From the NCBI GenBank assembly GCA_002914805.1, contig JXTB01000194.1, positions 25,512-89,511 on the forward strand: DNA of 64,000 nt, given 5' to 3'. The position numbers and the translations under genes were made by a program. Below the pieces are notes generated by a model. The model did no database searches and was not told where the DNA came from. It saw only the letters and a list, made by a program, of their open reading frames with translations. Positions 48,611-60,759 of this stretch are shown piece after piece (the stretch's first letter is position 1; every line of letters starts with the position of its first letter). The stretch comes from Parasponia andersonii (Eukaryota > Streptophyta > Magnoliopsida > Rosales > Cannabaceae).

Positions 48611-48669
48611 AGCTCATGGATACAATTTTGTGACTCATAGTTACAATTTTGTAACTCATGATCACAATA

Positions 48670-49133
48670 TATTTTACATCGTAACAAATATTGCGAGATC
48701 CTGTTATTGTGATTTAGATAATCTATATATAATACCATAATTTATGACTCTCAGTCATAAAATTTTTGACAACCTTATAAAAAGAAAATAAGTATTCCTA
48801 TTAGTTAACAATGACTTAGAAATATTTGTTTCTCGCTAATATAATTTTACAAGAAAAACTACACCCTTTTCTTTATTAGTGGTTATATATGTGATACTTG
48901 AAATATGGACAAAAGAGAAAGAAGATAAGTGGCCACCGGAAAATTTATGAAATAGTATGAAAACCTAAAAAAATAACCTTAAAATGCCTCTAACTTGAAA
49001 TTTCGGACATAAAAATTTCATAGAAGTAACTTATAAATAGATTCAACTAGAAAAAAAGGTTTAGATTAGATTTTGACTTTTATTCTATAAATTGACATCA
49101 CCAAGGTTGAAGAAGAAGAATTTTGAGGTTGAG
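48670..49133. other. No gene seen
   Basis: AT-rich spacer ahead of the next solo LTR. Confidence 0.5.
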
Positions 49134-51425
49134 TGTAAAATCCTTAAATTTTGGAAGGGCATTTTGGTCTTTTGACAAAAAAATAAAAAAAATAAAAAAA
49201 AAAAGTATTTAAAATTCGAATTTTGGGTTAATTTGAAAGAACTTTTGAACGAGGGACTAATTTACAAAATTGAAAGACTATTTTGAAATAAAATTTAAAA
49301 ATAGGGACTAATGTGTAATTTTTTAAAAATTTCATTACCCATTTAAGAGCAGACACGTGGTCTGCTCATCTTCCCTCAGCTCACTCTCTCTCGCTCTCTC
49401 TCTCTCTCTCTACCCTGCGATTTTCTGGCCAAAACGCCGATTTCACGACGAGCCTCCGACGAGACACTTCCAGGCGTCGTCGAGTGCCGCCACCACCCGC
49501 AGTAGATAGCTGGGGGCTGGACGATCCTCGCACCGCTGTCCCCGCCGCCTGACGATGTCCTATTCACCACCGGTGATGCATAGAAGCCACGAGCTATTTT
49601 CCAATTCCGGTGACATTTTGCCACGAAAATGATCTAGTTTGATTCGTCTCGTCACGATCTTTAACGTGGTATATATATCTTGACTCAACATTGTACGGAT
49701 TGAATTTTGTCATTTTTGTCAATTTTGAGCTATTTTAGTTTTATATTTAAATTTCGTAATCCGACTATTAGATCGTAAAATGAATCTCGTATTTGTGATG
49801 TACTCGTGAAAACAAAAATTATGATATATATATTGTCTATATTTGGTGACAGGCAAGGAAATCTAAATCTAACGAGTTAGATCATCTCGTTTTGCGTGTC
49901 GCGGGCTTGGGTTAGGCCCGAACCTGAATCAGTCAGACTATATATCTAACCTAGTATTTTTGGGTGTACTGAATTCAGTGGTGAAGTCCGTTTCATGATT
50001 TGAAGCTCCGTTAGAAAATCAAGTTTTCAAATCAAGGAACCAAAGGTTTGAAAACAACATCCGCACTTCTTAATGATACCCAAACCACGCCAAACTTTCT
50101 CCATAACCTTGTAATGCTAGTTAGACGCTCGATTGAGGTAGGGATTCGATTATTTGATTCAAATATTAATTTAATTTATGAATTTTACATAGTTTCAATA
50201 AATATAGAATTTCATAAAATAATTTATAAAAATTGTGTTTATGTCCATCTTTGACCTGATTTGAGATATAAACTGCTTGAGAGACACGTCACACTGGTTG
50301 GCGTGTCATATATACTATTTTGGATTGATTTCTGCAAGAAATTGGATTTTTGGATTTTGATAGAAAATAGCTATTGTAATGCCGAAATTTTTTAGAAAAT
50401 CCAAAATAGTTTGAGAACCCAGTTTTGAGGACTGGAAGTGATTTGATTAAAGAATACTGCATGGTTATTTTGAGATTTTGTAGAAATGGTGCATATCCTT
50501 ATTCTGTCAATTATAAAACATTTGCATACATTCACACATTTACGATGCTCTATATTGGGTTATCAGACTTACGATACCCCACATCGGGTGATCGGACTTA
50601 TGGTACCTCTTTAGGTAGCTCGAACTTACGAGTGATCCACTAGGACACTTCGGACATCATGATTGCATACATGGTTATATGTTGGCTTGAATAGATATGT
50701 ACTGATTTTTATGGATGTTTTTCAATGGTTTGGAATGTTTGAATTATTGGACTATGATTTTCACTTGAGTTTTGTGAAAGGTTTGGAATAGAACACTAAC
50801 CATGCAAAACCTTCAACGTAAATATATTTTCTTACACATATAAAAACTTGTAATCGATTCTCTACTGAGTATTCACGTGCTCACCACTCTTTATTTATTC
50901 CCACGTTCAGGTGTTGATTTATTTTGGAAAAATTGTCTTGGTGACTTGTCAAGGTTGTTTGGCATATGTGTGTCATTTCCCACATCTTTATTCGTTTATT
51001 CCTATTCTATACCATCATTTCCTTTTTATGTCAAATATATTTAGCTAATCGTAGTATATTTATTAAGTAGATGTATAAGGATAAATTTTGCTATTCAGTT
51101 GAGTACTTAGAAATAAAAATAATTTTATGTAAATTATTTGAACATTGGACTTAAGGTTTAAATAGATTCGTTTTTTTATAATTTATAAATTTACAAATGT
51201 TTCTAAACAAATTAATTAGATTTTAACCAAAACTTTAAGTGAAGGATTTCCTTGGAAAATTAATACTAAAATTAATGTTTCATGAATATGAAATTCGGTT
51301 ATTTTTGAGGACTAAACTTAAAAATTCTAAGTACTAAATTTTCTGGAATTTTAGAAAATCACTGTTTACTACTGTTTCAACATAAAATTACTAAAAGTCA
51401 CAGCCTTAGATTTCCGGGGGTGACA
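49134..51425 (+). repeat. Solo LTR, 2-kb gypsy family (copy C6)
   Basis: 2292 bp, TGTAAAATCC...GGGGGTGACA, flanked by exact TTGAG at 49129-49133 and 51426-51430. At 49349-49364 GCAGACACGTGGTCTGC places a CACGTG G-box in an inverted repeat, followed by a CT microsatellite (49380-49412) and a GC-rich island (49420-49625). Frames through the island (for example the minus-strand 82-codon one) do not match between copies, so I treat them as chance. Confidence 0.92.
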
Positions 51426-51570
51426 TTGAGGGTATTGAAATAATTTGTATATCAATACTTGTGGTAAAAAATATTAGATAAGATGCAAAATAGAGTTGTG
51501 CTTGATTAGGTAATATTTGTATGAACTTAAATTAAGTCGATGTGTTATTTATTATCGTTACAAACATACA

Positions 51571-51935
51571 TTTTTCTAGATTTAGAAAACTCTTGTTCGA
51601 AAATAGTCACGATTTTTTTGACACTATGTCACATATTGGTGATCCTATATCAAACTACTAGTGACAATACGTTACAATTGTCTATTCTTAGTTGTGCATT
51701 TTACCGAATTTTTTGATGAGTAGAAAATTTTTAGGTGATCATAAGGCACAGATTTTTGAATCTAAGCCAATTTATAATCACCCAAAAAACTTTAGTCATC
51801 CAAAAATTCAATAAAATGAAAAATTGACAATAGTAATTGTGACACATTGTCACTAATAGTATAGTATAGGGTCACAATGGAGTCATAAAAATTGTGACTA
51901 TTTATGAACAATTTTTTTTTTAAATCTAGAAAAAA
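51571..51935. mobile_element. Fold-back MITE-like element
   Basis: Arms of about 120 bases form an inverted repeat. The left arm starts TTTTTCTAGATTTA (51571) and includes AATAGTCACGATTTTTTTGAC and CTAGTGACAATACGTTACAATTG. The right arm, read backwards from 51935, has TTTTTTCTAGATTTA, AATAGTCACAATTTTTATGAC and TTAGTGACAATGTGTCACAATTA. The centre is about 130 bases. No target duplication is clear. No coding capacity. Confidence 0.8.
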
Positions 51936-53277
51936 ATCCATTTTTAATCATGAAAATTGGCATATAGATTGAATTTAACTTTATACAAGTATTACTAAAA
52001 CAGTCACAACTTCAATGTAACATTAGAAACAAATAAATACCTCAAGTTTTCATGCAAAAAGAAGGAAGAAAATCCGAGACAAATTTTGTCTCCCTCTCCC
52101 TCCATTTTCTTCTTCTTCAACCTCGGCGATGTCCTCAGTGATACCAATTAGGGAAGAGATTCGAAGTCAGAATTTTCATTTTCTTTTTCTCTTTTTCGAA
52201 GTATATTTAATATTAGCCATTTTCATCACTAACCGAAACTGGAACAATGAAAGTGGCATTCAAATAAATTTTTTAATGGTAGTTATTTGGTTGAAAACAA
52301 GGGAAAGGTGAGAGACTAGAGCTCGATGGTTTCTCTTTCACTTTTTCTTTGCAACAATGCGTTCTTTATGGTTTTTGATTTTTTTTTTTAAAAAAAACAA
52401 AAAGAAAAAAAGACTGACGACTAAAGCTTGGGTTATTAAATCAGAGGATATTTTTTATTTTTTATTGTGTACAGAGTAACAAAGTTGTCATTTTTGAAAA
52501 AAGAACTATAAAGTTCAATTTATGTCAAATTTAAATTATTTAAGTCAATTTGCCAGGAAATAATTGTCGAGGAAGAACGTGAACTTCTGAGAGAAAATAG
52601 AAAGAGGGGCTAATAATTGAGTATGCGTTCCACAGATGAATTCTACTTAATAAAATTCTTATATAACGAGTAATGCCAGTACCATAAAGTAAGGCTAAAA
52701 GCACCTTTCACTAAAGTCTATGCGGTCTATAACTATAGACCACTAATATTGGCGAGTTAATTGCCATTTCAGTCGGTTAAAGAGATTACGTGTCCAAAGC
52801 ATATAATCATGTCCATGTTGGTGGGAGCCTCTGAGCAAATCAGAGAATTTGGTATGGTATAATCTGTCACCTAATAATTTAATAATAATAAAAATAATTA
52901 AAACACGGTATCGCCATTCTCTATACAATTTAGATAACGGATTCACATGTTGCAGCACCATCTTTGTCTCCAGACCAACACGAAAAAAAAAAAAGAAAAA
53001 ATTATCCTATTCCTTATGTTTTTGAAAGAGAAAATGATCATTTAAGAAAACTAGATTTAAATTAAGTCAAAATATAAAATAAAATGCATGCACTTCTAGT
53101 GTACTGATTAAAATTTCATTTTGGCGCCACATGCATTCAACGCACAAGTCTTCCACATATATCAAAATTCGGAAAAAAAAAAAAAACTTAGCAACATCCA
53201 GTGACAATGTAGCTTATTTAGTCAAACTAATTAGCCGTGGCATATGCACCAGTAGATTGATTATAAGTAACCAATAC
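51936..53277. other. No gene supported between MITE and phosphatase copy B
   Basis: A pyrimidine-rich segment precedes an ATG at 52129 with 60 open codons, but the predicted residues are hydrophobic low-complexity and resemble nothing I know. The rest is AT-rich. Confidence 0.4.
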
Positions 53278-53734
53278 TTAACCAATGTAGTACATTGGAT
53301 CAGGCAATTTGAAGGTCCTAAGGCCGGTATTTGTCCCCAAGAGATCACTCCATTGATCCCCTATGTTTCCAATAATTCTGTATCCATCTTCCTCCTCTAA
53401 TTTCTTCCTCTGAGCTGATTTGTATGCAACTGCAGTTTTGCCTGAAAATTCCTTTCCCCTACAACAATAAAATAACTTAATTAAGTATACATAGCAAAAA
53501 TAATATAACAAGCATAGCAAAAAATTAGCGACATACAATATAGAGAAAAATTGATACTGTACTAGCTCCCATTAATTAACGCTTAGTGTGTTCTAATACT
53601 TTTTTAATTCTTAATTACAAAGACTGCAACATTTTGAAAAGATCTCCATCATTCATTCAATATTTTGTTTGAAATGACCAAACAAATCTCACAAAATGAT
53701 AAAACTTTTAAGTGATGGGTAGCTGATGAAGTAA

Positions 53735-53767
<33 letters not shown>

Positions 53768-55062
53768 TATGGTTATCAATCTAATAATTTTATTTTAGTC
53801 ATATTATTTAATAATAATTCAAACGGTTGTAATAATATGTATAAAAGAATTTACATCATTAATTATATTTCTCTTTTTTACATTTTATTATAAAAGATAT
53901 GTATAATAAATTTTAATTATCATGATATATAGATGGAAAAAAAAAAGCTACTGGATTGGTATATAATATATATATGCTCACTTATTCGAATTCGTGTATA
54001 CATCGAGTATATAAGAATTACAAAAGCCTCCAGTTGACATAAAACTAATTTATTGTCAGAATTTAATAATAAGTCGAGCTTAGCTGCTTACTTGAGTATA
54101 AGCTTTTCCCAATTGTGGTATCCAACACTTTTGAGATTGGTCTCAGTGACGGTTCTCTGGTCTTCAGTTCTCCCAGTGAGGAATACAACCTTAACCCCCA
54201 AACTAAGCAACTTTTTGTACAGCTTAAGAGTCTCCGGAAGCGCTGGGGCATTTCCCGTCAAAACCCATGCATTGAACTCCGTCGAGTTGTACGGCTCCAC
54301 CCTGGAAAAGATTCCAATTATTGCTACTTTATTATTTATTAATTACATCTATATATATATATATTATTGCAGTAGGTGATATATAGAGAATTAAAAAAAT
54401 GTTTTTACAAACATCACATAACGCACCTGCAGATAAATTTACACATATATTTACATAATGTGATGTCGACTAAAACAATTAAACTATGTCTATTATTATT
54501 CTCGTACGTACTCGTTACGTACACAGGTATACATAAGCTTAATCTAAACTATAAATGAGCCAACATTAGTATTTTCTATATGAATATTGACTAATATTTA
54601 TTTATTTTGATTATATTTTATAATTTAACAAAGAGTAAGTTACTAATTATTTTGACTATTAACTTACCCAAAGCCATGTTCGGCGTAATAAGGTAGGTTA
54701 GAGAGAGTAGTCTCATCTACGTCAAAGACCCATATGTCCTTGCCGTTCTTAGAAAGGTTGAGGCTCTTCACGTGAAAGAAACCCTCTTTAGCAATAACTT
54801 TTGAGTCTTTCCTATACTGACTGCCAAGCATGTAGTGGCCTATGTAGTCCTCACACGTCACGGGAACGGTTTTCCAGCCAATGACATTGTTCGTCTCGAC
54901 GCCAAATCGCCAACTCAGGCACGACAATCCCTCGACGTAGCTGCCGCCGGAGCCGGATTGTGGCCTGAGGAGGTGAATTTGGTTGGTTATTAGAGGAAAA
55001 TATGAACCATGGGCGTTTGCCACTAGAGTGGCTAGAAAGAAGAATAGTGATATTTTTGACAT
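53278..55062 (-). CDS. Acid phosphatase 1 / vegetative-storage-protein-like, HAD superfamily (copy B, intact)
   Basis: Three exons: 55062-54668, 54301-54092 and 53458-53278, total 786 bases, 261 codons plus TAA. Introns (366 and 633 bases) are GT-AG and rejoin GG|G and AA|G codons. Residues 1-18 form a signal peptide (M-S-K-I-S-L-F-F-F-L), so the protein should enter the secretory pathway; family members are vacuolar, wall or secreted. HAD motifs: I, D114-V-D-E-T-T; II, F-L-T174-G-R; III, a lysine near K215; IV, G-D236-Q-W-S-D240. D114 would be the nucleophile in phosphomonoester hydrolysis. Soybean-type storage relatives replace this Asp, so its presence favours an active phosphatase. N-glycosylation sites at N102 and N137. 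Family length is about 250-270 residues. A TTG a few codons upstream is in frame, but the ATG gives the natural signal peptide. Confidence 0.93.
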
Positions 55063-55165
55063 GCTCACCAACCATATAATATTACTATGCTTAATATTGG
55101 AAGTGAAATTTGACCTATTGGTCTTAGATCTTAAATAGATATGATTCCTGTTAAATGGCCTTAGT

Positions 55166-55175
55166 TTTAAATATA
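55166..55175 (-). promoter_or_regulatory. TATA-like box of phosphatase copy B
   Basis: Minus strand TATATTTAAA lies about 104 bases before the ATG, leaving a leader of roughly 70 bases. The aligned site in copy A reads TTTATTCAAA. Identification is by sequence and spacing only. Confidence 0.5.
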
Positions 55176-55239
55176 ATTACCTGGTATACCTCCCCGGCTT
55201 TTGCTTGTCTGTGGTCGAGAGCATTGGAGATGCACTCGG

Positions 55240-56849
55240 GGAAAAAGTGAATGTGCTTGCCCTACTTCACGTTACATATTTTTCTCGTGCCAATTTTCTT
55301 ATGCGTGGACTACGTACGCAGTGGCAGGCTAGGACTTTGATGGGTTATAAGTTTTTTTTTTTGTTTAATCCAATAATGACACGAAAAATGGAAATGAAGC
55401 TACTTATTTAACGATTAAGAAACGAAATTTTCGCAATTAAGAAGTGCATATAAAAATGAAAAAGTAACAACCAGGGGTGTTTTGGCGTCATCACTAAAAA
55501 GTAAATATTTTTTTTTCGTTTAAAACTGAAAAAAGGTTTCTGTTTTTCAAAAACATAAAATGGTTTTTTGAGAACAAATGAAGTATTTTGCATTGTTATC
55601 AAAGAATGATTTTTGAAAACAAAATTATAAATAAAAAATAAAAAATTCATAAAACAACAAGATGTTGTTTTTGGCATTTTCTTTAAAAGAAAGAAAACTT
55701 ACTTTTTTTTAATAGTCAATTTTAACTTTTTTCGGTGGTTGTGTTTAAAGTCTTCTAAGCCTTTAAAAAGAGTTGTAATAGAACCGTCGTTAATACTCAA
55801 ATTTTAATTTTTCTCGACAGTTCGTTATAAGCGCTATCAAAAGTTTAAAATATTTTAGACCTGTAACGGCGATTGCAGCAGAACTACCGTTAATTCTCAA
55901 ATTTAATTTTTATTAGCAATTTCACTACAATCACTGTTAAAAATCATATAAATGAGGGTCGAGACCAACTTGACCCTCATTCTTTCTTCTCTCTAATCAA
56001 GAGTTTGCCCACTACCCCCAACTTCATCTTTGTCACGCATAATTGCAATCATTTTTGTGATTTCTACCACTAAAATTACTCTTATTTGGTTTAAATTACT
56101 TTATTTAACTTGGGTAAGCTCTATGTACTTTTAATTTTTAAGATTAGTTAGCATTTAGTAATATTTATCCCCTAAAAAAGTTTAGGGTTTTGTACAATTA
56201 ACAAATGTAATTTTGTTTCTTTTTTTGTTTATTTAGGTTTCAATTCGAATGGGTCAACTAATTTTGAGCTCAATTTTGAAGTATTGAAATATTTTTACTC
56301 AATTTGAGATATTTTTCTTCACTAATTTTAATTAATATGAAAATGTTAGTTTTAGCAATTAAATCTTTATAATATGTATTATTAGATGATTGTATATTAT
56401 TTTGATAATAGATATTAGCAATAATAACTTATTAGTTGAACTACATTACCATAAATTAATTAGTGTTATGTAACTTTATAATATGTGTATTTAATATTTT
56501 TATTGACTTGAAATTATTTAGTTTATTAATGTTAAAATAGTCAAAGTTTGTATCTACATAATTATAATATTTAATTGAAAACAAAAAACTATTAATAGTA
56601 AGATTAATCATACCTTTTGTTAAGTTAATTCTAAGTATAAATTGAGTTGAATATCAGGTTTACAATAATGAAATATGATCCCTTGAGTTAGATTTAAAGT
56701 ATTAGATTAGTGATGTGCGTATTTTTTTTTTTTTTTTGCAGGAGTTAGTCAATTTTTAAGAAAAAATTCTACCAAATTTTAATTAGAATTTTAGCCATTA
56801 GAAATAGATAAAAATTGAATGACAAAGAGTATTATCCAAAGGGTATAAA
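55240..56849. other. Intergenic; possible DNA-transposon remnant
   Basis: No gene. The region 55765-55945 has three loosely repeated segments around 'CCGT(C/T)GTTAAT...CTCAAATTTTAATTTTT' (55785-55820, 55880-55915), and 59345-59480 beyond the next solo LTR has similar 'GTCGTTATTACTCA' and 'TTTTTAACAGC' phrases. This suggests a larger element split by the LTR, but I cannot name it. Confidence 0.3.
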
Positions 56850-58288
56850 TGTAAAAACCCAGTTTTTACAAGGACATAATGGTCATTTGACCAATTTTTT
56901 TTTTAACTAAAAATAAATAAATTAATTAATTAAATATATATATCTTTCTCTCTCTCCTTCTCGTCCCCCCCGAGCCGTTCTCTCTCTCCCTCCTTTCTCT
57001 CACTCTCTTGGCCAAAGGAAGCCATATCGCCGCCCAAGCACCGTCTGGCCTAGCAGACCACTGGCGGAGGTCCCCCACGCCGCCACGAACCAGCGCTGGC
57101 CAGCTGCAGGGCGCCGGAGCCGCTCGCCGTCGCCGGAGAAGAAAAAGGGCCGTTTCGGACTTTTCGTCACTGACGAAGATTCTGGTGTCAATTCGACCTC
57201 CAACCAGTTCCATTGGATTCGTATCGTCACAAGGATCATCAAGGTATATATATCTCAATCTCATTTTGTCCAGATTGAAAGTTGTCATTTTTAGGCATTT
57301 CGAGTTTATAGTTGTTGTTTTTGAGTCAGCCATTGGATTGTGTTTTTGAGTTCATTTTTGGAATGTACTCAGAAAATGGAGAAATTTGATATATATATTG
57401 TGTGATTTGGTGATCGGCACAAAAATCGAGATCGAACGGTCGAGATTTTGCCTCGTTTTGGGCCCGGACCCGAATTGGACAAGTTATATGTCTAACCTAG
57501 CTATTTTGGGTGCTAAGAATTCAGTGAAGAAGTCCGTTTGTGGAATTGAAGTTTCGGTGAGAAGTTAGTTTTTCGAAAGAAGACGATCGAGGGTTTGGAA
57601 TTGGTTCCTGACCCTCCGGGCGATCGTCAACGACACCTTGAGGATTCGATAGCGTAGTATTACTATTCGAGCTAGGTAGGGACTCAATTACCTCTGTTTT
57701 ATATCATTTTCGTACAAAACTTACTTTCTGCAATATATAAGAATAAACGTGATTTTTAGACTATTTAAATATCTGTGATGGGAATTGGTTGTATGAGATA
57801 TATATTATATTGCTCTGGAAATTTTCTGAGTGCAGGTTATTTTGGGTATATTAAAAATAGGGTCGTTATGCTGCCCGTTTTTCTATAAAACCTAGTATGC
57901 TGATTTTACTGAAAAACCAGAGTACGATTATTTTCACACTTCCGTTCTGTATTGCACGTGTCATAGGATCATACATGAGTACCGTGTTAGCATCGTGGGT
58001 CTACAGTGTGGCGCTGCGTGCTCCACTATCGGTGAAAATCCCTAAACTCGCCCAGGGTTTTGTTACTTCTGATTACCTCCCCATTTGGCAGGTGTAGGCA
58101 ATTCGGTTGCCCCTCCAGGTTTGGTAGGCGACACATGGGTGTCCGTTCTGGGTATGGCCTTAGGTATCAGGCAGGCTATTAGGCATACTTAGTCATCATC
58201 CTAGGTTTCCACAGATGAGAGGATGTGAGCTCATGGGTATGAGTTGATTTGTGTCATGTGCATATGGATTGAATGGTTTTGATTACAC

Positions 58289-58325
<37 letters not shown>

Positions 58326-58902
58326 TTTCCGGTTTGGATTATATATATATGTATGTTTTGGACTAAACTAACCATGCAGAAATTTTCCATCACTAAAATA
58401 TTTTCGATCGAGGTAATTGTTTTTCCTATTGGGCATTTTATGCTCACTCTCCCTACCTTCCTCCTCAGGTGGTGTTCAGTACGATCATGGTGATCAAGAG
58501 GAATAAGAGGTCATCTGGACTGCAGTTCGTCTCTTGGTAATGCTAGGAGTTTGTTGTCGTAATCTTTGGACTATTTGGGTTTTGTATTAGCATTGAACCA
58601 AGATTATTGCTCTCTTTTTGTCTGTGAACTTATGTATGTCATTCTGGTATTTGACTTTTTGGTGGAAGATGATAATGCTTGGTTTTATATTTGATTTTGC
58701 GTTTTTAAATAATTATTCAGTCTATGTTTAATGGTGTATACGAACTGTGGGAGTGGTTCACGGGATAGAATTCCGATTATTTTAATTAAATAGATTGTTT
58801 TTATATAAACTAGTACTTTTGATACTTTTCAAATAAAACAAGGAATTTCCCACCTTTGTGAAATTCCCCTTCTACCACTGGCCCAGATTTTGGGTCGTGA
58901 CA
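56850..58902 (+). repeat. Solo LTR, 2-kb gypsy family (copy C4)
   Basis: 2053 bp, TGTAAAAACC...GGGTCGTGACA, with exact ATAAA duplications at 56845-56849 and 58903-58907. A TATA motif (AAATATATATATC, 56932-56944) is followed by a CT-rich tract and a GC-rich island (56975-57240). A TA microsatellite lies at about 58287-58322. Frames in the island are not conserved between copies. Confidence 0.93.
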
Positions 58903-58907
58903 ATAAA

Positions 58908-60759
58908 GATGGATGACATTATACTATATTGGTTAGAATTAAGTTATGGTTCACATTATTCTATATATAAACATTTATTTATACCACAACACCGATATAA
59001 AGTTAACTTTTCGCTTCGATCATGTTCATGTCTTTAGAACACTTTCTTTAAACTTAAGAGCGAGCAAGAAAAAATGCAGTCAGTATTGCTGTAGTGCTTG
59101 GTGTGTGATATGAAATCATTAGTTTGAAAACTAGCTTAAAAGCACGGATCTCAAATTTTAAAATCTTCTTAGGTGTTAACTTTTAGGATTGAATAGAAAA
59201 TGAGATCAAGAACTTTCGGAAGTATAAGCAAAGAAGCCATGGAACGGATATGGCTGCAACTACTTGATCTCATTTTCCTTGTTAGTTTCCTAATTAGAGT
59301 AGCACTGTGGTGCTGAGTTTCTGTTTCTCAATCTTTAAGGCTTTGAAACTGTCGTTATTACTCATTTTTAATGAGGTAAATAATTGCTATTAAAGGTGCC
59401 ATTTTTAACAGCACCTTCAATAATGGTGGTTAAGAATCGTTGTGAAAATCTTAGAATAGCAGGTTTTAACTACCATTAAACCCCTTCTAATGCAGAAGTG
59501 ACCCTTTCTCTTTTAACCTTTTCTCACGGTATTCTCTCACTCAAATCTTAGAGCATCTATTTCCACCTTTATTTTTGTTTTTTTTCCCCACCTTCTTCTA
59601 TATAAAGCCCCCACTAAATTAAAATATTTAAAAATTTCTTTTCCCACACTTTTTGTATATATTTGATTCCAAAATTAAATAACAAAAACTCAATAAATTT
59701 TCTTTTTGCATACCTTCAATAAGTTCTAAAGAACCATACCCGTTTGGAGTCATTTTTAACTTTTAGCATTTTTAACAAAAATTCATTTGTCTAAAATTTG
59801 AAAGACTAAATTTTTTTTCTTTGTTTCTTCACTCCTAAGGAAATAGAAGATTGTAAGTTGTCATTTAATATTAGGGTTTAAACATCCATCTTCTTTTACA
59901 TTTTCTTTCGTTCTTTTTTTCCTCTTTTCTCCAAAGCATTCATGGAGATAGAGTTCATAAGTTTCAATTTAGGCATCTTGATTTATTATTTCTAAGCCCT
60001 AAATTATAATATCTGATAAATCTTTATTACAAGAAGTAAAAAAGAAAAGATATTATTTGTCTTAAATGAATGTGATTGGCAATTTGTTCATCTATGATTA
60101 TATAAATGCAATTAAATTGTCATTTGATTTAGTTGTGTTGATCTAAGTGCTTTATCAAATATGTTTGATGGAGCGTGGTAAGAAAAAAAAATTAATTAAT
60201 ATGATAATTGGTATTTATGTCATTTTATGTAAGAATATTTTTGTAAGAAAAATAATCACTAATTTTTCATTTAATAAGGGATTTGAAGAGATAAAAAAAA
60301 GGGTGACTATAGGCTACCCATTTATCTTTTCCCACTTTTTCTTGACTTTGTCTCACTAAATCTTTTTTTTCCCCCTATTATTGAATATAATGTTTTTTAA
60401 TCATAGTATTGCTTTCCAAAAACATTTGCCAAACAATATAGGTTTTATTCTGAAAATCAACTATATGTTAATTGTTTTAAAACCTATATATATATGTAGG
60501 GTTAGTAATTTTATATACGACACAAATATACGATTCGAAAACAGTACAAAATAAACTAGTTTAGATGATATATTCAATTTTTGTGTTAATTTCGAATTGA
60601 TACATGTAACAAATATAATAAACGCGTGGGTTTTGGGTCAACACCGCTTAACCCGAAAATGACTTGTATGACTTGTTTAATTAAACAAGTCATTTTTCAT
60701 ATCGTGTTAACATGACCCATTTATTGATATTTTAATATTTCAAATGCGATTTTGATTAC
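58908..60759. other. No gene seen
   Basis: AT-rich sequence. From about 60530 there are ACGACACAAATATACGATTCG-like phrases recalling the CACGACACGATAATACGAAACG stretch at 61917-61945, which may be the edges of a decayed DNA transposon. A perfect 26-base palindrome lies at 60668-60693. Confidence 0.4.

Noticed and set aside
52129-52311. 60-codon frame after a pyrimidine-rich segment
   Set aside because: Hydrophobic, no recognisable domain, no splice support; too weak to call.
57008-57349. 113-codon plus-strand frame and overlapping minus-strand frames
   Set aside because: Same GC-rich LTR island in copy C4; frames on both strands are open through composition alone.
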